This document shows, one piece after another, positions 4,967 through 5,489 of a stretch of DNA of 5,489 nt. The notes beneath the pieces are model-generated. The model was not told where the DNA came from. It saw only the letters and a list, made by a program, of their open reading frames with translations, and made no database searches. Source of the DNA: Fidelibacterota bacterium (GTDB lineage Bacteria > Fidelibacterota > Fidelibacteria > Fidelibacterales > Fidelibacteraceae); contig DAOVOB010000098.1 of the NCBI GenBank assembly GCA_030629925.1, forward strand, positions 1-5,489. Direction: 5' to 3'. Each line of letters starts with the position of its first letter. Within the stretch, counting starts at the first letter, position 1. The position numbers and the translations under genes are program-made.

Positions 4967-5489
4967 AATTGATTGTATCCCCGGCTTGTCATCGCAATTG
5001 AAAGATTCTCTGCGCGTTCCAAAGAAGAAATAATGGTAGGGATAATAAGTGAGGTATAATAGCGTGCCTGCGCTAAGAGGTGCTTAGGTCTCTGGATACC
5101 CATGATACGATGAACCTGCTGCAAAGAACGGAATTCATCTTGTATCAGCCCTACATAACGCATAGCAAGAGTGAGAGGTTGAATAAAATTTGCCGGCTGT
5201 TTTCCTTCAAGATAAGTCGTAATGGAAGCAAAACTAAGTTGAGGACCACTTCGTACCAGATAGCTCATAATAAAAAGGATATTTCCGTTCCTGAGCGTAA
5301 AATATAGTGCTTTATCCCAAAGAGCCGTTGTTTTAAATGCTTCCCAATAAGCACTTTCTCCAAAACGAAAGAACAAATGCACAAAAAGGGTAAATATCAG
5401 TAGGACAGACATTTTAAAGAACATCTTAAAGATAGCATTTCTATTGGAAGAAGATATGCTAAGGAGAAAAAATACGCCTAATACGATCA
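4963..5489 (-). CDS. ecfT: ECF transporter T component (EcfT/CbiQ family), 5' partial
   Basis: EcfT is the membrane subunit that couples two ABC ATPases to substrate-binding S components in vitamin or metal-ion uptake. The frame is open without a stop to the right edge (at least 174 codons), and the residues before the first visible Met are hydrophobic (VLGVFFLLSIS), so the gene begins outside the window. Numbered from the Met at 5424, membrane segments lie at about 4-20 and 48-58. The cytoplasmic coupling region is recognisable: PLTLAMRYVGLIQDEFRSL, then IIPTIISSLERAENLSIAMTSRGY, the second coupling motif (SRG for the usual ARG). Two oddities: the first ARG-type motif appears as IMG (108-109 region) without arginine, and the protein stops three residues after SRGY, where relatives continue into a last membrane helix. 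The downstream truA overlap is the conserved ecfT-truA linkage and supports the call. ATPase genes may lie beyond the edge. Substrate unknown. Confidence 0.82.
   Translation of the reverse strand, partial: IVLGVFFLLSISSSNRNAIFKMFFKMSVLLIFTLFVHLFFRFGESAYWEAFKTTALWDKALYFTLRNGNILFIMSYLVRSGPQLSFASITTYLEGKQPANFIQPLTLAMRYVGLIQDEFRSLQQVHRIMGIQRPKHLLAQARYYTSLIIPTIISSLERAENLSIAMTSRGYNQL

Overview
The window is an AT-rich bacterial chromosomal segment with five protein genes. All five belong to common families, and no new multi-gene system is visible. A lipoprotein signal on the phosphatase, a membrane-anchored HtrA protease and a RodZ-like protein suggest a diderm (Gram-negative-type) organism. The purine-rich intergenic repeats together with 'GTAGGGGC…' palindromes recall uncultured anaerobes of the FCB/Cloacimonadota type. 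That placement is an impression from repeat style and gene content, not a demonstrated assignment.

Layout. Bases 1-91 hold a 14-bp palindrome cut by the window edge and a purine-rich stretch. Bases 92-931 (minus strand) encode a RodZ-like helix-turn-helix membrane protein. Bases 932-1151 are a divergent intergenic region: purine-rich repeat sequence on the RodZ side, and a good sigma70-like promoter plus ribosome binding site on the other. Bases 1152-2591 (plus strand) encode a lipoprotein alkaline phosphatase whose catalytic residues can all be seen. Bases 2592-3012, the only long gene-free stretch, lie between convergent genes. They hold a 14-bp tandem repeat array, three GC-rich palindromes in a row, a further hairpin element, and a possible terminator for the minus-strand genes. 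Bases 3013-5489 (minus strand) form a compact operon read right to left: ecfT (5' end outside the window), truA, then an htrA-type protease. ecfT and truA overlap by 4 bp, and truA and htrA are 1 bp apart.

How the genes relate. The ecfT-truA pair is a conserved neighbourhood known from Firmicutes (ecfA1-ecfA2-ecfT-truA), so the vitamin/metal ECF transporter ATPase genes may lie just beyond the right edge. HtrA is a periplasmic quality-control protease and probably shares the operon only for transcription. The phosphatase is a separate unit with its own promoter. The RodZ-like gene is read the opposite way and probably has its own promoter inside repeat-derived sequence.

The points most worth a second look are the composite repeat region at 2592-2960 and related sequence elsewhere in the window, and the T-component, which appears to lack its last membrane helix and one coupling-motif arginine.
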